Made by a program: the position numbers and the translations under genes. This document shows positions 24,131 to 36,200 of a stretch of DNA of 64,000 bases, piece by piece. This stretch comes from Nansenia antarctica (lineage: Eukaryota; Chordata; Actinopteri; Argentiniformes; Microstomatidae). The notes under the pieces are model-generated. The model made no database searches. It was not told where the DNA came from and saw only the letters and a list, made by a program, of their open reading frames with translations. The first letter of the stretch is position 1, and every line of letters starts with the position of its first letter. The stretch spans positions 53,460,817-53,524,816 of the forward strand of contig OZ022342.1 of assembly GCA_963989245.1 (NCBI GenBank), written 5' to 3'.

Positions 24131-24146
24131 CCACCCACACACAGAC
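24044..24146. repeat. (CA)n microsatellite
   Basis: CA dinucleotide array, the reverse-complement composition of the GT array just upstream, so the two could pair across a 110-bp loop. Confidence 0.92.
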
Positions 24147-24249
24147 TGCAGCTGGGCTTGTTTTGATCTTTGCCAATTACTATGGTTAATGTGCCTCAGT
24201 AGAAGTGAGGTGGGCCCATGAGAGGCGTGTTGGTTGTTCGATACCCATC

Positions 24250-24740
24250 TCTTTAAATACACAATACAACACTTATTTGAGACTGTCAAGCCACAGTATG
24301 CAGCTTCATATGCAATCTTACAAAAGCTCCCTAGCTACCTGACATCTGTCATTACATGCCGTTCTAGTCATCACCCAACAAGTTCCCAGGATAGGTTAGT
24401 TCTTGAGGTCCCTCGAGTCAGAACTGAGCTGGAAAAACTGCTTTTAGTTACTGTGCCGCAAGAGCTAGGAATGAGAGACCCTCAAATTGGATGCTTTAGT
24501 CTCCTTGGTCAAGTTAAAAAATATCAAGAATGAAGTTGAGGTTGAGGTCTGTACATGTTTTTAAAGAATGTTGTCTTAATGTTTATTTGTTTTAATCGGT
24601 GAATGTATGATGTTTTTGTATTGATTTTGTATTAGTGTGTGATGTTTTTGTATTGTCTTTTTAAAAATGCAACCAGGGCAACATTGAAAATGAGACTTTG
24701 GTCTCAATGGGCTCCCCTGGTGAAAAAAAGGTTAAAACTA
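24250..24740 (+). mobile_element. 5'-truncated, decayed LINE 3' end
   Basis: The translated part includes LPSYLTSVITCRSSHH and LEVPRVRTEL, which matches the C-terminal region of LINE reverse transcriptase proteins of the CR1/L2/Rex1 kind. The frame is corrupted after that. The 3' end carries the teleost LINE terminus GAAAATGAGACTTTGGTCTC...CCCCTGG followed by an AAAGGTTAAA tail near 24710-24735. Dead copy, subfamily unassigned. Confidence 0.65.
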
Positions 24741-27700
24741 AATTAATAATTATATATAATTCTGTGTGAAATAAAAGCGTAATATATTATATCACGAATA
24801 TTGATATCAATTCCTCGTTATTTACGCTATCCTGTAGCCTAAACAAATGACGGGTGCAGGGCGCACAACTGACTGTCCTTGCACCTTCCACCAGCCAGTC
24901 TAACAGACTCATCTCTGATACCATGGTGAGTTGGATTTAGTGAAACTAACAACAGACCTTACCGCCTTTGTTCTCCGCAGGCTGGGTGCTCGCTGTGAGG
25001 GCTTCTATACACATGTAATCACATTATTTGATCATGAAAATAACTGTTATCATCTGTGTCAATGCTGATTTTGCCATTACGGTTAACATGGGTAAGCCAT
25101 TCTTTACTGTAATGTCTGTTTTGATTCAGAGCGGTGAGGAGCGGTCAGGACTAAATAGCACCTCAGGATGTGACAAAAAGCTGTGGTAGTCATGGAAATG
25201 ATTCAAGATGATTCATGCTTCTTTTTTTTTTTTTTTTACTGTAACAACGCTATTATGATAAGAAATAGACAACAACAAGTCAGGGAAGGAGTAGGACATA
25301 GGTTTCACAATGGAGTCATTGTATTTTATTATGCGATTTCCCATATTAGTGCCCATCAGTGATGGACCATCACTAGTTAATATCATGATGCTGCTGTATT
25401 GTAATGATGGATCAAGGCTACCCCCAACTTTTCATGTATAAATTATTGATAATGGTGTATAATAGACATTGCAATGAAGGTTATAGCAGATAATAGCTAA
25501 ACTCCCATGTGAGGTATTTTCTACTGAATTAGTTATGCAGATAGTTGCAACCAACCATGGCGCTAACCTCACCAGCAGAGGTCTAGGCTCGTCTGAACTC
25601 AAATGTGAAAATCAGCATATTTCACAGATGATGGCATAGGGCAAACGTGTATTCATTACTGACCCCTGCCCACACAAGGCCAAAGGCTAGGGGAGCTACA
25701 GTACGTTGAATGGTTATAATGAACAGAGTGAAGAACTTTAGAAACTTGATTTTTAACCTGTGATGTTCCCTCACCACCACCACCACCACCACCATTTCAT
25801 TTCATTTATTTTTGCACATGAGATTGTCATACATGTCATACATTTGTATGTGTCCTATACAATTAATTAATTTCCCCATGGGCAAAAAAGGAGCAGGAAG
25901 AAGAAAAATCGTATAATTACCTGCCCCCTATTCATCGTTAACAGAAAGTACACTTGATGGTCGGCGCACAACTAGAATTTGCACAAAATAATGTATATAT
26001 TACAAAAATGAACAATGAAACCTATCAAGACCAACAAAGAAACAAACAATGAGCAAATGAAAAAAAAGAAAAAGGAAATAAAAAAAAGAAAGAAAGAAAA
26101 AGATCTCACTTAGTATTATTTTTCTTCATATTGAAAAAACACCACCAGCACTATAACACATCTGGCCAAGTTAAGATTCATATCATGAGCAATATACAGT
26201 AGTCCATACCATTTTCACCACTCAGTCTGATCAGTTTGGACAGTGGAAGGCATTGGCACTGTTCGGGGCTAACAGTCCCCATGAAGACAGTATGTAGGGG
26301 TGTGACAAGGATGTGCCCATGAACTCTGAGGTGGCGATATCAGTAGGCCATCTGGAGTCCATCCACGGGAACTTAAGCAGCACCATTTATTGCACATACG
26401 ATTCCTGGGTGGCATGCTGCTTATTTTACAAGCCATCTGCTCAGGAGAAGCTAGAAGAGATCTGTGAGAAATATAAGCAGGCTACTTAGATGCTTGGATC
26501 AAGATTGTAACACATAAACCTTAGGACATTGGGTATTGTGTTATTATGGTATTTAGTTGGTATTATATGTTTTTTTTTATGGTATTATGGTATTTACCAT
26601 CTCTTTTTTTTCTCAAACCCAACAGGCGATTTAGTGTCTTAAGACTGAACACCTGATAAAGCCTATACTGATTATTTCTCTTCAAAACACTACTGTTCTA
26701 TTTCATACCATGTGACACGTAGACCAGCTTTTAATACCGCCATTGGCTCTAGCTTCATAATGGTTGTTTGAATTTCAGAGAATTATTCAAGAACATGAGC
26801 ACATCCACATGTAAATCTTATTACATAAGGTCACTCAAAAATGGCGCCGCTGTCGCTATTACACGGCCTGACACCTACGGTATCTAACACTGAGCAAGTG
26901 ATGAGAGGTAGATTGACAATTATTCCACAAGAAGCCTGCTTGCTGTCCAGCTGTAGGGATAACACGTTTAGAATTGACTGACAGGCTTAGGAAAGAAAAA
27001 ACCCTGCTGGAGTGCTAAAGAGGAGATTTGTGATGGTGTTGACCTATCTTTCAATCTGCCACATCTGCTGCACCAACTGACGGGTTAATGAGGGCCACAG
27101 ACGTCTTGTCCTATTTCCTGCAATCAGCTCCCTCACACATTCTGACAGGAGGCAATTATGGACAGAAAAATACTGAGGGAGGCAGCGGGCTAGATCAGCT
27201 AACACATGCACATATACACATATATCTCTGTCAGGAGGGTCAGAGCAATAGGGGATACGGTAAAGCACAGTGCACATGATTGGCATGAGCTTTGCAATTA
27301 AATACTAGTGGGTGGAGACACTCGGTCGGTCTAGAAACAACCCCTAGCCCCTAACCCCCCCACCCGTGGACTCGTGTCGATTTAAAGAATTGAATAGGTA
27401 CACAGATGTATGTAGTCAGAATTCCACTGGCATTGGTTCTGCATTCAACAGACAGCATAGTGAAACAATAGGAGATCTATCCCCTTTACTTTGACAATCG
27501 AGTTTCCCCCAGAATGTAAACTCAGTCATCTATTTGAGGTCATGAGGGTCATACGCGATACGGTTTCATACCAACAACCAGCTCAATGCTATGCATTCTC
27601 TCTCTAAGAAACATTAGCGTGCACCATAGTGAGCTAGCAAGATGGGGTTATTCCAATGGAGCTGTAGTCTAGAAATGTCCCACTGGTGAAAGATTATTAC

Positions 27701-29300
27701 GGTTGCCTGTCATGTCTCTGACTAGGATAGAGGTTGGGGTCATGAAGACATTTTACCCATAGTGTCTCCATCTCTTTGAGTGATCGAGTGACAAGGCAGT
27801 CACAAATGATGCCGGCTGGTCGTATATCAACTCAACACTTTATGCATCTTATTTTTTTCCCTCCCTTCCCTGGGTGGAAATGACTTGAGTATGATGTAGA
27901 AGGACATGCCAAAATACCAAGACTCAGCATCACACCTTCATGCTATCATCAATTTAACACAAATGTCACACCATTGGAGGCAGCAAATTAAGCACTTTCT
28001 GTATGTGTTATGATGTGGGTCAGAATAACAGGCATGGTGACAGATGCAGCATACTACCAAGTGTTGATGCAAAGTCACTAACATTATATTACTGAATAAT
28101 CTAAACATAGTGTCCACATTATATCATCACTATCCGTAAAGTGCGTCTGTCGATTTCAGATACAGTCGATCGAGATGAAAGGTTCAACTGAAAAAAGGGT
28201 GTCAACAGTGGAAGGAACAATGGTGGAAGAAACAATCTAAAACGGTTTGCTCTCTTGACAAGCACGGATAAAACCCCTTTAAGTGGCTTCTAATCTAGCC
28301 TCTCCACCTTCTGCAATCTATCCTGATTGACAGTGTGTGTATTCAGCGCAACAACACAAACCTCCAATCTGACTGCTGAGGGCCCCCGAAGGCATTTAAT
28401 TCCCACCAATAAGCCGGCCCGGGTGGAGACAACTGTGTGATTACAGGTTCTTCAGGAGTTCAAGTTCGAGTCTCGGCAGGGAGGCTGCTGCTGCTCTCCA
28501 GTGATTTACCCCATTAACATCCAAGACGTGACGGATGATTTGTGTGCGTTGTCAGCACTTTGAAAACTTCACGCTGGCGGAGAGGGGAGTGGAGGGTAGC
28601 AGAGGATTGTGTCAGGACAGCTTTTTGCTCTGGGGCCAAGGGGGCCTCACAGATCACACCACCTGCCTGTCGAGGACTTGCTCCACTGGCAACCTTGAGT
28701 GTTGCTAATAGTGATGCGGCGCCTTTGAACCCCCCGTCCCGGGGGAATGGTGGTGTGGTGGTCGTAATTGAATACATCCTAATTATGAAATAAAGACACA
28801 ACAATGGATATGTATGTGGATATTTAACTTAAATATAAGCGCTCTAGTGTCAATATTATGCTATTTGTGTTTGAAAGGGCTTTAATGCAATGTCTTATAG
28901 CAGCCTGGGGTGCAGCCTGGGGGGCCGTCTGGCTTTGTCAGGAGTGCCGTCCGAAAATAGATTCTGACTTTGCTGACATAATAAAATGTATTAAATTTCC
29001 CAAAAACGATAGTTACGCAACTTATCATGAAAATGCTGATCATTAGCCGTCTCATACATCATCAAAATGTGTCTCACATGCCCCTTTTCCCCATCTCACA
29101 ACCTCAATGCCAGGGTCAGCGTATGACAGAAATAGCCTAGACAGAAATACCTACTGTTTATTTTTTCTATCGTTTTTATTACCGCACGATGCATTACAAG
29201 AGTGTTGAGTGAAGCATATGGAACTAGCATGGGACAGTTTTTGAAAAGAAAGGCTCTAGAATGAGTTAACTCTGGATCTGAGCCATCAACTTCATCATCC
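24741..29300. other. No gene recognised; one retroposon-like tail
   Basis: At 25779-25920 a (CAC)n tract is followed by ATTTCATTTCATTT and a segment whose minus strand reads CTTCTTCCTGCTCCTTTTT...AAATGAAATGAAAT. That resembles a minus-strand LINE 3' end with a pentanucleotide tail (low confidence). A poly-purine stretch lies at 26058-26105. The rest has only short frames without domains; 28542-28793 was examined and is not a convincing exon. Confidence 0.4.
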
Positions 29301-29309
29301 AGTGGTAGC

Positions 29310-29640
29310 TCAGCGGTGACGGTAGTAGAGGCCAGCAGCAAGACAAAGAAAAGACAGGATGATGACAGCTACTTGTCTCGTGGTTTCATCTTTACCGGGG
29401 ATCCATCATGCCCTCTCCCTATGTGTCTAGTATGTGGTATGAAATTGTCAAACCAAGTGATGGTTCAGAGCAAACTTAAAAGACACCTGACAACAAATCA
29501 TCCGTCACTAGCCAGCAAGGGTGCAGAATATTCGTTTGAAAAGTCAACACAACTGACAAGGGCAAGTGATGATGAAGTGTGCAAAAGTATCAGAGAAAGC
29601 ACTGGAGGCTAGCTATGTAGTTGCCCAGATAGTAGCTAAG
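29310..29640 (+). pseudogene. hAT/ZBED5-like transposase fragment, BED zinc finger
   Basis: The frame from 29316 encodes SYLSRGFIFTGD, then CLVCGMKLSN and LKRHLTTNH. This is a BED finger with a C-x2-C pair and a distal H-x4-H pair, in the arrangement found at the N-terminus of Charlie-type hAT transposases and their domesticated relatives (ZBED5, FAM200, SCAND3-like). The frame ends at 29612. The next conserved block (ALEASYVVAQIVAK) continues in a shifted frame at about 29595-29640, so there is a frameshift near 29590. Only the N-terminal tenth is present and no TIRs were found. It is a dead fragment about 150 bp from the retrovirus 3' LTR. Confidence 0.7.
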
Positions 29641-29786
29641 GATAACAATAGCGTAGTCAAACGTTAGCGTGGTCAAACGTTCTGGCCGCATTGTTATTCC
29701 TATGGAGAGGGGTTGAAAGTTCTAAGTCCGCGGGCAAAATAGCCGCGTCAGGGCTTTGTACATTTACTGTACCTGTTAAATTCATG

Positions 29787-30443
29787 TTATTTCGTATATA
29801 TTTTGGTATCTGTTACTTACTAAAAAATGAAGAAGAGTTCGTGAGCAAATTTAAGACTTGTTTATTCAAAAAAGCAGGTTACACAGCTTGGCCCCTCAAT
29901 GGAGCTGATGGTCCGAATCGGTCACAGGATGGATGTGAAAAATAAAGAGAAAGAGTCCATCTACGTAGCGGACTTTATACCCTGTCCCTATTATTTCGCT
30001 GAGCCAACTAAACAGAGTCCACGTTACTTTAATTTGGTTGAATACAAAGCATACCAGTGAGTAGGTGAGGCCATTCTCCGTCCTGCAAATAGGATGTCAT
30101 TGTCTTATTATAATGCAACTCACCCTATGGTCAAATATATTCCAATGTAACCTATGTTATGGCCGTCTTGCTGACTCGACCCCAATGCAATTATCCTCCC
30201 ATGATGACATTCCATCCTCTGCACATGCATTGTCAAAAAGGCCACCGTGTGTCTCTCCCTATCTTTCCTAACAGAAACAACACAAACGGACGGTTATCTA
30301 GTGAATAGGGGAACGAATCAGATAAATGACAAATATGTTTCTGCCCTCAAGCAAGCCCTGGATGAGTAAAGAGGGACTACTGTGTTGCTTTCACTACGTG
30401 GCCGTTGGGTTGCCATGGCCACGTCATATGAAAATACACTACA
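29787..30443 (-). repeat. ERV 3' LTR
   Basis: 657 bp, identical by eye to 42884-43540. Sense (minus-strand) start is TGTAGTG and the shared end is CGAAATAA. A TATA box (TATAAA in sense) lies at 29974-29979 and a poly(A) signal (AATAAA) at 29861-29866, giving U3 of about 490 bp and a short R/U5. A TTAT at 29787-29790 also occurs just outside the other LTR (43541-43544), so the true outer edge may be 29791, with TTAT as a 4-bp target duplication. Confidence 0.95.
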
Positions 30444-30456
30444 CAGCCCCCCTCGG
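30444..30456 (-). promoter_or_regulatory. Polypurine tract (plus-strand primer)
   Basis: Sense sequence CCGAGGGGGGCTG directly abuts the TGTAGTG start of the 3' LTR, the expected place for a retroviral polypurine tract. The purine run is short and is interrupted by CT. Confidence 0.7.
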
Positions 30457-30502
30457 AACACGCAGAGTGTGTTCCGAAACTAAACGACAGACAGAGAAAC
30501 TA

Positions 30503-30547
30503 CATCAACACATCAACACATCAACACATCAACACATCAACACATCA
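30503..30547. repeat. 8-bp tandem repeat in ERV 3' untranslated region
   Basis: Between five and six copies of CATCAACA, located between the env end and the polypurine tract. Confidence 0.8.
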
Positions 30548-30809
30548 CTCAGTTCATCATGCATAATACAAAAACTGAGATACAGAAATTTCCAACGACC
30601 GATGTTTCCCTCGTCCGAAGCGGCAGGGTCAGAGGTTGCTAGCACATGGCCCCAGTTGGAGAACAGCCTTTACCGCTGTCTCAGATTGATAACACTTTCA
30701 TAGTCAGGAGCTTCCATTGTCGCGTAACCATTACATCACTTCACAACCGACATCAATCACATGATATAGAAAGAAACAAACAGGAACCGAAGCAAACAAT
30801 CACAAAACA

Positions 30810-31547
30810 TCACTTAATAAACAAATCATCAAAAGAGGAAACAAAATCAGAAAGCAAAGCAGAATCCAGCTTTTGCTCATCAGCTATGTCGGCCATCATT
30901 AAAGCATTAACCGGAACATCAGAAATACACTTTCCAAAACATTTGATTAAAATACCAAGTAACATAATACAGATGATAATGACAACAAGAATAATAGCGA
31001 CGGACCTGATCATATTACCAATACCTGAAAAAGCAGAATCAAAGAAATCCAATGTATTCCAACCGTGTTCTTTACGTAAATCCTCTATACCCTTCTTGTT
31101 AGATTCATGGAAATCATACAGAGCGTTACCAGAATCCGAAATATAACTGCAACATTCACCGCCTATCAAAGCACAAGTACCACCCTGACTGGCCAAAATA
31201 ATGTCCAAAGCCATTCTATTTTGGAGAGCTACATTCTTAGTTTCAGTCAATTCAGTAGCCAGGGCAGATACTACAGCATCCGAAGCATTAATGTGTTTTT
31301 CAAGAACGGATGATAGGGCACTTAATTCAGTCTGAGAGTTGTAGACACCATAACTTGGGAATATTAGGCCAAAAAACTTCTGAGCGGTAGATAACGCCCT
31401 ACGACTACGATGGGTTGCTTGTTTGTGAAGTACAGACATCTCTTCCCGAGTAACTTTCCTAATCAAAGGTATCAGATGAGCTAAATAACAAAGACCCTCC
31501 CTCCGGGAGTTGAAGCTCCGTACCAGGATACGGGAAAATGACACCAC
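30810..31547 (-). CDS. ERV env, transmembrane part (frame-shifted from surface part)
   Basis: An open frame of 245 codons whose apparent first codon is GTG, so it is the downstream continuation of env and not an independent gene. In order it shows a furin-type site RSRR (near residue 50), a hydrophobic stretch FFGLIFPSYG as likely fusion peptide, a heptad-rich helix, and the LQNRMALDIILA segment in the position of the immunosuppressive-type region. These are followed by CALIGGECC (a CX6CC motif), then a membrane anchor rich in I/V/L near 185-205, and a short cytoplasmic tail. CX6CC is typical of gamma-type envelopes with a disulfide-linked surface subunit. It overlaps the end of the surface frame by 89 bp, offset by one base, so full-length env is not encoded as it stands. 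Confidence 0.85.
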   Translation of the reverse strand: MVSFSRILVRSFNSRREGLCYLAHLIPLIRKVTREEMSVLHKQATHRSRRALSTAQKFFGLIFPSYGVYNSQTELSALSSVLEKHINASDAVVSALATELTETKNVALQNRMALDIILASQGGTCALIGGECCSYISDSGNALYDFHESNKKGIEDLRKEHGWNTLDFFDSAFSGIGNMIRSVAIILVVIIICIMLLGILIKCFGKCISDVPVNALMMADIADEQKLDSALLSDFVSSFDDLFIK

Positions 31548-33294
31548 CTATACAAGACGCGGCCCCTAGCTGACGAAGCGCGCTGCCCTTGGGCCGAGAT
31601 TGTATGTCAATACAGGTTGTAATATTTACGAGAGGCATGACCTTAAGCTGCGTGGTGCCTTTCTGCCGTCTGGTAGTATTGGTATCATGTAATTTCATTT
31701 GAGGCACCATAGCACAATCAACAACTTTACATTTCAATCCAGAAATAACAACTGAACCTCTCCACCGTGTAGAAGTCACACTCCCAGAACATAACAGATG
31801 AGGACTCAATGCAGTACCATTCAATTGAACGAACATAGCTTGGATAATATATATCTTCTTCGGACCTGTTGGTTGTGACAAATGTGTAAGCCTATCAATA
31901 ATAACCTTCCCCACACCGCTAGGCCTATGGTGTTCGTTAACTGCTGCTGTCAGACGTTCCAACACACCAATATCCACACCTGCATAGGAAGAATTTAAAG
32001 GAACCAGAATCGTGCTGGGCTGACAAGAAGAGCTCTGGTTCTTGCCCTGTAAAACAAATTGGGCTAAACCCTGCCAATTATAATGAAACCATTCTGCTTT
32101 AGTTAACGGTATGGGGAAAAACATAGGAGCAGATGTACTTACAGGGACCTGTTGACAAATCCAGCAATCAGAATAATTCATTTTTGAAGCAAAATCTTTC
32201 ATGATACTAGTGGCAGAATTAGGGTGGGACCGTGTCCCCAGGTGATTAGAATCATACAACAAATAATCGTCAGTAGCGACTACAATCGCCTTCGTAGAAG
32301 CCTTTACAGCAACATTTTTAACCTTTCCTGGTAACTCAACTGGAAAAATATATTCATGCACAAATTCCCTACAGTCCACCAAAAAGTCGTGTGGAAAGTC
32401 AGGAATGTTACTACAAACTTTGTCCTTGAAATTGTTGGATTTGTCAAACACCTGTTCACCGATATTACGTCTAGCACACCAATACGAGTTCACCTCATTG
32501 TCAACATTAGTTAATGTCACAAGTGTTGACGTTAACTGTTGTGTAAGTGTAATATATTTGGCATCCAGTAAGTACCACTCAGCCGCTTCAGTCGAGGCAT
32601 AGATCAGACAATCATCAACAGTACAACGTGAATGTGGGCAAGTAAAAGCTCTACCTAATGTGATAAATCTTTTCTGACGTCCAGGCATAACAGTGTGTGA
32701 GTGAAGTGTAGCATTGTCCAAGGAAGTCAATGGGGTAGGAACACTAAGGGGTATATTAGTCTCTGAAACGGCATGGCTTGAGTTTCCTCCTAATTGGCCT
32801 TGGTGTATCACGGGATCTGTCTGGTTGGGGTGTATCACTGACAGGTCTGTGTCTCTCAATGGTACCTTGGTCCGGGCAGCCGCCCGGGTTGCTGACATCT
32901 CCGTCTGGAGCATTGTCAGGGTCGGAAGGGGTGACAACAGGGGCAACACCAGGCTTGGTAGAACCCCCAAGAGGGGTGTCGCAGTCCCTTGGTCCTTCAC
33001 GATCTCCCTTGGCCCACTCGTCTCTGGGCTGGACAGGGTCTGGGACGAGGCCCCCCTCATCATCTGCATCACGGCGCAGATACTCACCAACATCTTCGTC
33101 AGCCTGGATGTCCAAGCTGTGGACTTCCTCGTCCCCAGGGGTCTCCTCACCATCCTGCTGAGGCTCTCCCTCATCGTCCTCATTGGGTGCCTTGATGCAG
33201 TGATGAACGTGGTACCAGGTGGGGGACCCCTTGATTTGGATGGCAGTCCCAGTGCACCGAACGACCTCGTATGGTCCTTCCCGTCGAGCCTCAT
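31459..33294 (-). CDS. ERV env, surface part
   Basis: An open frame of 611 codons on the minus strand. The first 180 or so codons overlap the pol 3' end in another frame. The first ATG is at 33294, but a methionine at about codon 68 (near 33093) precedes a hydrophobic MLVSICAVMQMM stretch that looks like a signal peptide, so the functional start may be there, probably on a spliced mRNA. Several N-x-S/T sites are present. A CWIC motif near 32155-32170 matches the CXXC isomerase motif of gamma-type surface subunits. The frame runs out at 31459, before the furin site, which lies in the overlapping frame. Either a one-base indel occurred in the G-rich overlap or the base call there is wrong. Confidence 0.82.
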   Translation of the reverse strand: MRLDGKDHTRSFGALGLPSKSRGPPPGTTFITASRHPMRTMRESLSRMVRRPLGTRKSTAWTSRLTKMLVSICAVMQMMRGASSQTLSSPETSGPREIVKDQGTATPLLGVLPSLVLPLLSPLPTLTMLQTEMSATRAAARTKVPLRDTDLSVIHPNQTDPVIHQGQLGGNSSHAVSETNIPLSVPTPLTSLDNATLHSHTVMPGRQKRFITLGRAFTCPHSRCTVDDCLIYASTEAAEWYLLDAKYITLTQQLTSTLVTLTNVDNEVNSYWCARRNIGEQVFDKSNNFKDKVCSNIPDFPHDFLVDCREFVHEYIFPVELPGKVKNVAVKASTKAIVVATDDYLLYDSNHLGTRSHPNSATSIMKDFASKMNYSDCWICQQVPVSTSAPMFFPIPLTKAEWFHYNWQGLAQFVLQGKNQSSSCQPSTILVPLNSSYAGVDIGVLERLTAAVNEHHRPSGVGKVIIDRLTHLSQPTGPKKIYIIQAMFVQLNGTALSPHLLCSGSVTSTRWRGSVVISGLKCKVVDCAMVPQMKLHDTNTTRRQKGTTQLKVMPLVNITTCIDIQSRPKGSALRQLGAASCIGGVIFPYPGTELQLPEGGSLLFSSSDTFD

Positions 33295-36200
33295 GCCACT
33301 TCCGTCTGTAGACCTTCACGTATACTTTGTCACCCGGTTGCAACGCGTCCTTCCTCTCCTGTGCGTTCACCTCCTCTTCACGTTCCTGTTTGTGGAGCAC
33401 ATAAGAAGAGATACTCTTTTGCCGGTTAGTCATGTACTGTACATAGGCTTTCATGTCACTCTCCAAGAGAGCCAAACTTGGCCCTTTCCCACTGGTTCGT
33501 GCACAGGGAGCTGTCATTATTCTCCCCATAGCCAGTTCATGGGGAGTCAAGTGCAGCCCTCGAATCTCACTGGAACGACAGGCCATCAATGCAAGAGGGA
33601 GTCCTTCCACCCAATTAAGACCTGTATGCTGACAGACCTTAGAAAGACGGTTCTTAAGGACCCCGTTCATCCTCTCTACCATCCCCTGGCTTTGAGGTGA
33701 GTAAATACACCCAAATCTCTGCTTGATTCCCAACTTTTGTAGTATAAGCTTTACCGTCTTATCCACAAATTCCTTACCATTGTCTGACGCTATCCTATCT
33801 GGAATTCCAAACCTAGGTATGAATTCCCTGCATAGGAACTTTGCTACAGACTGAGCATCCTTTTTTCGAGTGGGGCATGCTTCTACCCATCTGCTGAACC
33901 TGTCCACTACAACTAACATGTACCTGTATCCTGCAACAGGACGAATCATGTCCACATAGTCAATCACCAAATGTTTCATTGGCCCGTTTGGGGTAGGGAT
34001 ATGCCCAGTTCCCACTGGTATTCCAGGTCTGATATTGTTTTTCAAACAGACCACACATTGACCAAGGATATGGTCTATTTGTTCCAATAAATATGGAGCC
34101 CAAAAACCATATTCCTTGGTGATCTTGCGTCTTACCTCCCCCCTGGCCACATGTGCTAATCCATGGGCTTCCTGTATCAGCATGCCTAATAAATCTGGGG
34201 GTGCCACAACCAGTCCCTCATGATTTCTCCATAGACCTGTGTCATCCTGACTAGCCCCCCTTGTTAACCATAGGTTTTTGTCTAGCGCATTTGCCCCACT
34301 CTGTAACATCAACAAATCCTCAAGCGTGACCATGCCCTGTAACTGTGCTTCATGTGTGACCAGCAGAACTTTACCTGCTTTGTCTGCTCCTGTAATGGCT
34401 TTGGCTGCATCATCTGCAGCCCTGTTACCTTGTGTGACATGTGATGAGTCAGATCTGTGTGCGGCACACTTCACTATGGCTAATTCCCTTGGTTTCATCA
34501 TGGCTTGTAACAGCTTCATGATTTGAGCGTGGTGCTGAATAGGCGAACCATCAGTTTTCTTAAAACCCCGTCCCTTCCATACAGCTCCATGTAGATGACA
34601 CACATTATGGGCGTAGGCAGAGTCGGTGTACACTGTCACTCTTCGTCCGGTTCCCAAGTTGCATGCTTCTGTGAGGGCAATTAACTCAGCCAATTGAGCT
34701 GAACAAGGCTGAGGAACAGCCTCGGCTTGTTCCACAATGAACCCTGAATTTTGGGATCGGACTATGGCATACCCAGCACGTAAACTTTCTCCTACCCGGT
34801 AACAAGATCCATCAGTCCAATACTCAACGTCAGCTTCCTTTAAAGGCAAAGCTAGTAGATCTGCTCTAAGCTTAGAGTACCTCATAGCTTCCTTCACACA
34901 ATCGTGTGGTTCCCCATCTTCTGGGGTTGGCAAGGTCTCTGCTGGGTTAAGTGTGTTACATCTTAGTAATGTTACATCTTCTCTTTCCAACATCCTGTAA
35001 TAATTCCTAATCCTAGGCATCGTCAAAGTATACTTGCCTTGATTCAAAAGATTCCTTAGACTGTGGTGGCAGAGAATGGTAATTGGGTACCCCATTGTTA
35101 AGGTTGTTGCCTTCTCGTACATAAGATATGCCCCGGCCATTGCTCTATAGCATGGCGCGAAACCCATTTCTACCTCTGAATATGCGACAGAGTAATAGGC
35201 TATGGGCTGTGGACTAGGTCCAATGCCTGTTGGTTGCGTAAGAACAGCGCAGGCATACTTCCCTTTGGCTGAAGAAGAAACATACAATCCAAATTCTTTG
35301 GAATAATCTGGAAGCGCTAAAGCTGGCGCTTCTTGTAATTTGTGTTTAATTGTCTCAAACGCCAAATCAGCTTCCCTTGTCCAAGTAATGCAACATTGGA
35401 GTTTATCACTACCTGTTTCCTTAATCATCCCCCTCAATGGAGCGACCAGTCTAGTGTAATCCTCCACCCATGCTGAACTATACCCAGTAATGCCCAAAAA
35501 CATCATCATTTCCCTAACCGTTCGTGGTTTTGGAGCCTTCTGAATAGCTTCCAAGTGTTCGTTAGTGACACTGCGATGTCCCTGTGTAATAGATTGTCCT
35601 AAGTAAGTTACCTTTTCCTGGCAATACTGTAGCTTCTTTTTAGACACCTTGTGTCCCTTCTCCGCCAAAACCTTTAACAGTTTAACGGAATCCCTGTGAC
35701 ATGTTTCTTCATCTGGGGCACAAAGGAGTATGTCATCCATGTACTGAATGGCAGTACTACTTATCGTCTGCCCTAACCCGTCTAAGTCCTCCTTCAAGAC
35801 CTGATTAAAAACATGAGGACTGTGTTTGTACCCTTGTGGCATTCTGGTATATTGATAATGTTGACCTTTGTAGGTAAACCCAAATAACCCTTGACTTTCT
35901 ACACTAAGAGGTATAGAAAAGAAAGCCCCGCATAAATCAATCACTGTAAATACTTTGGCTGTAGATGGAATCTGAGTCAACAGCACATGAGGATCAGGAA
36001 CTTCGGCTGGATAGCTGACAACTACCTCATTCACAGCCCGTAGGTCATGTACCAGACGATATGAACCATCAGGTTTCGTTACTGGCAGAAGAGGTGTGTT
36101 ACTTAACGGATATTGAGTTATCTTCAAGACTCCTGCCTCTAACAATCCTTTGATCTGTGGCTCAATTCCATCAATTGCTTCCTGCTTCAATGGGTATTGG

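Noticed and set aside
28542..28793. Possible host exon (83 codons, G/C richer than its surroundings)
   Set aside because: No recognised domain and open on both strands. Splice-site support could not be established.
30065..30271. 68-codon frame in each LTR (also 43162-43368)
   Set aside because: Antisense to the provirus, identical only because the LTRs are identical, and without features of a known LTR-encoded protein.
32714..33700. 328-codon plus-strand frame opposite pol/env
   Set aside because: It lies antisense to the pol-env overlap, where two sense frames already constrain the sequence. No recognisable domain or start context, so chance openness is likely.
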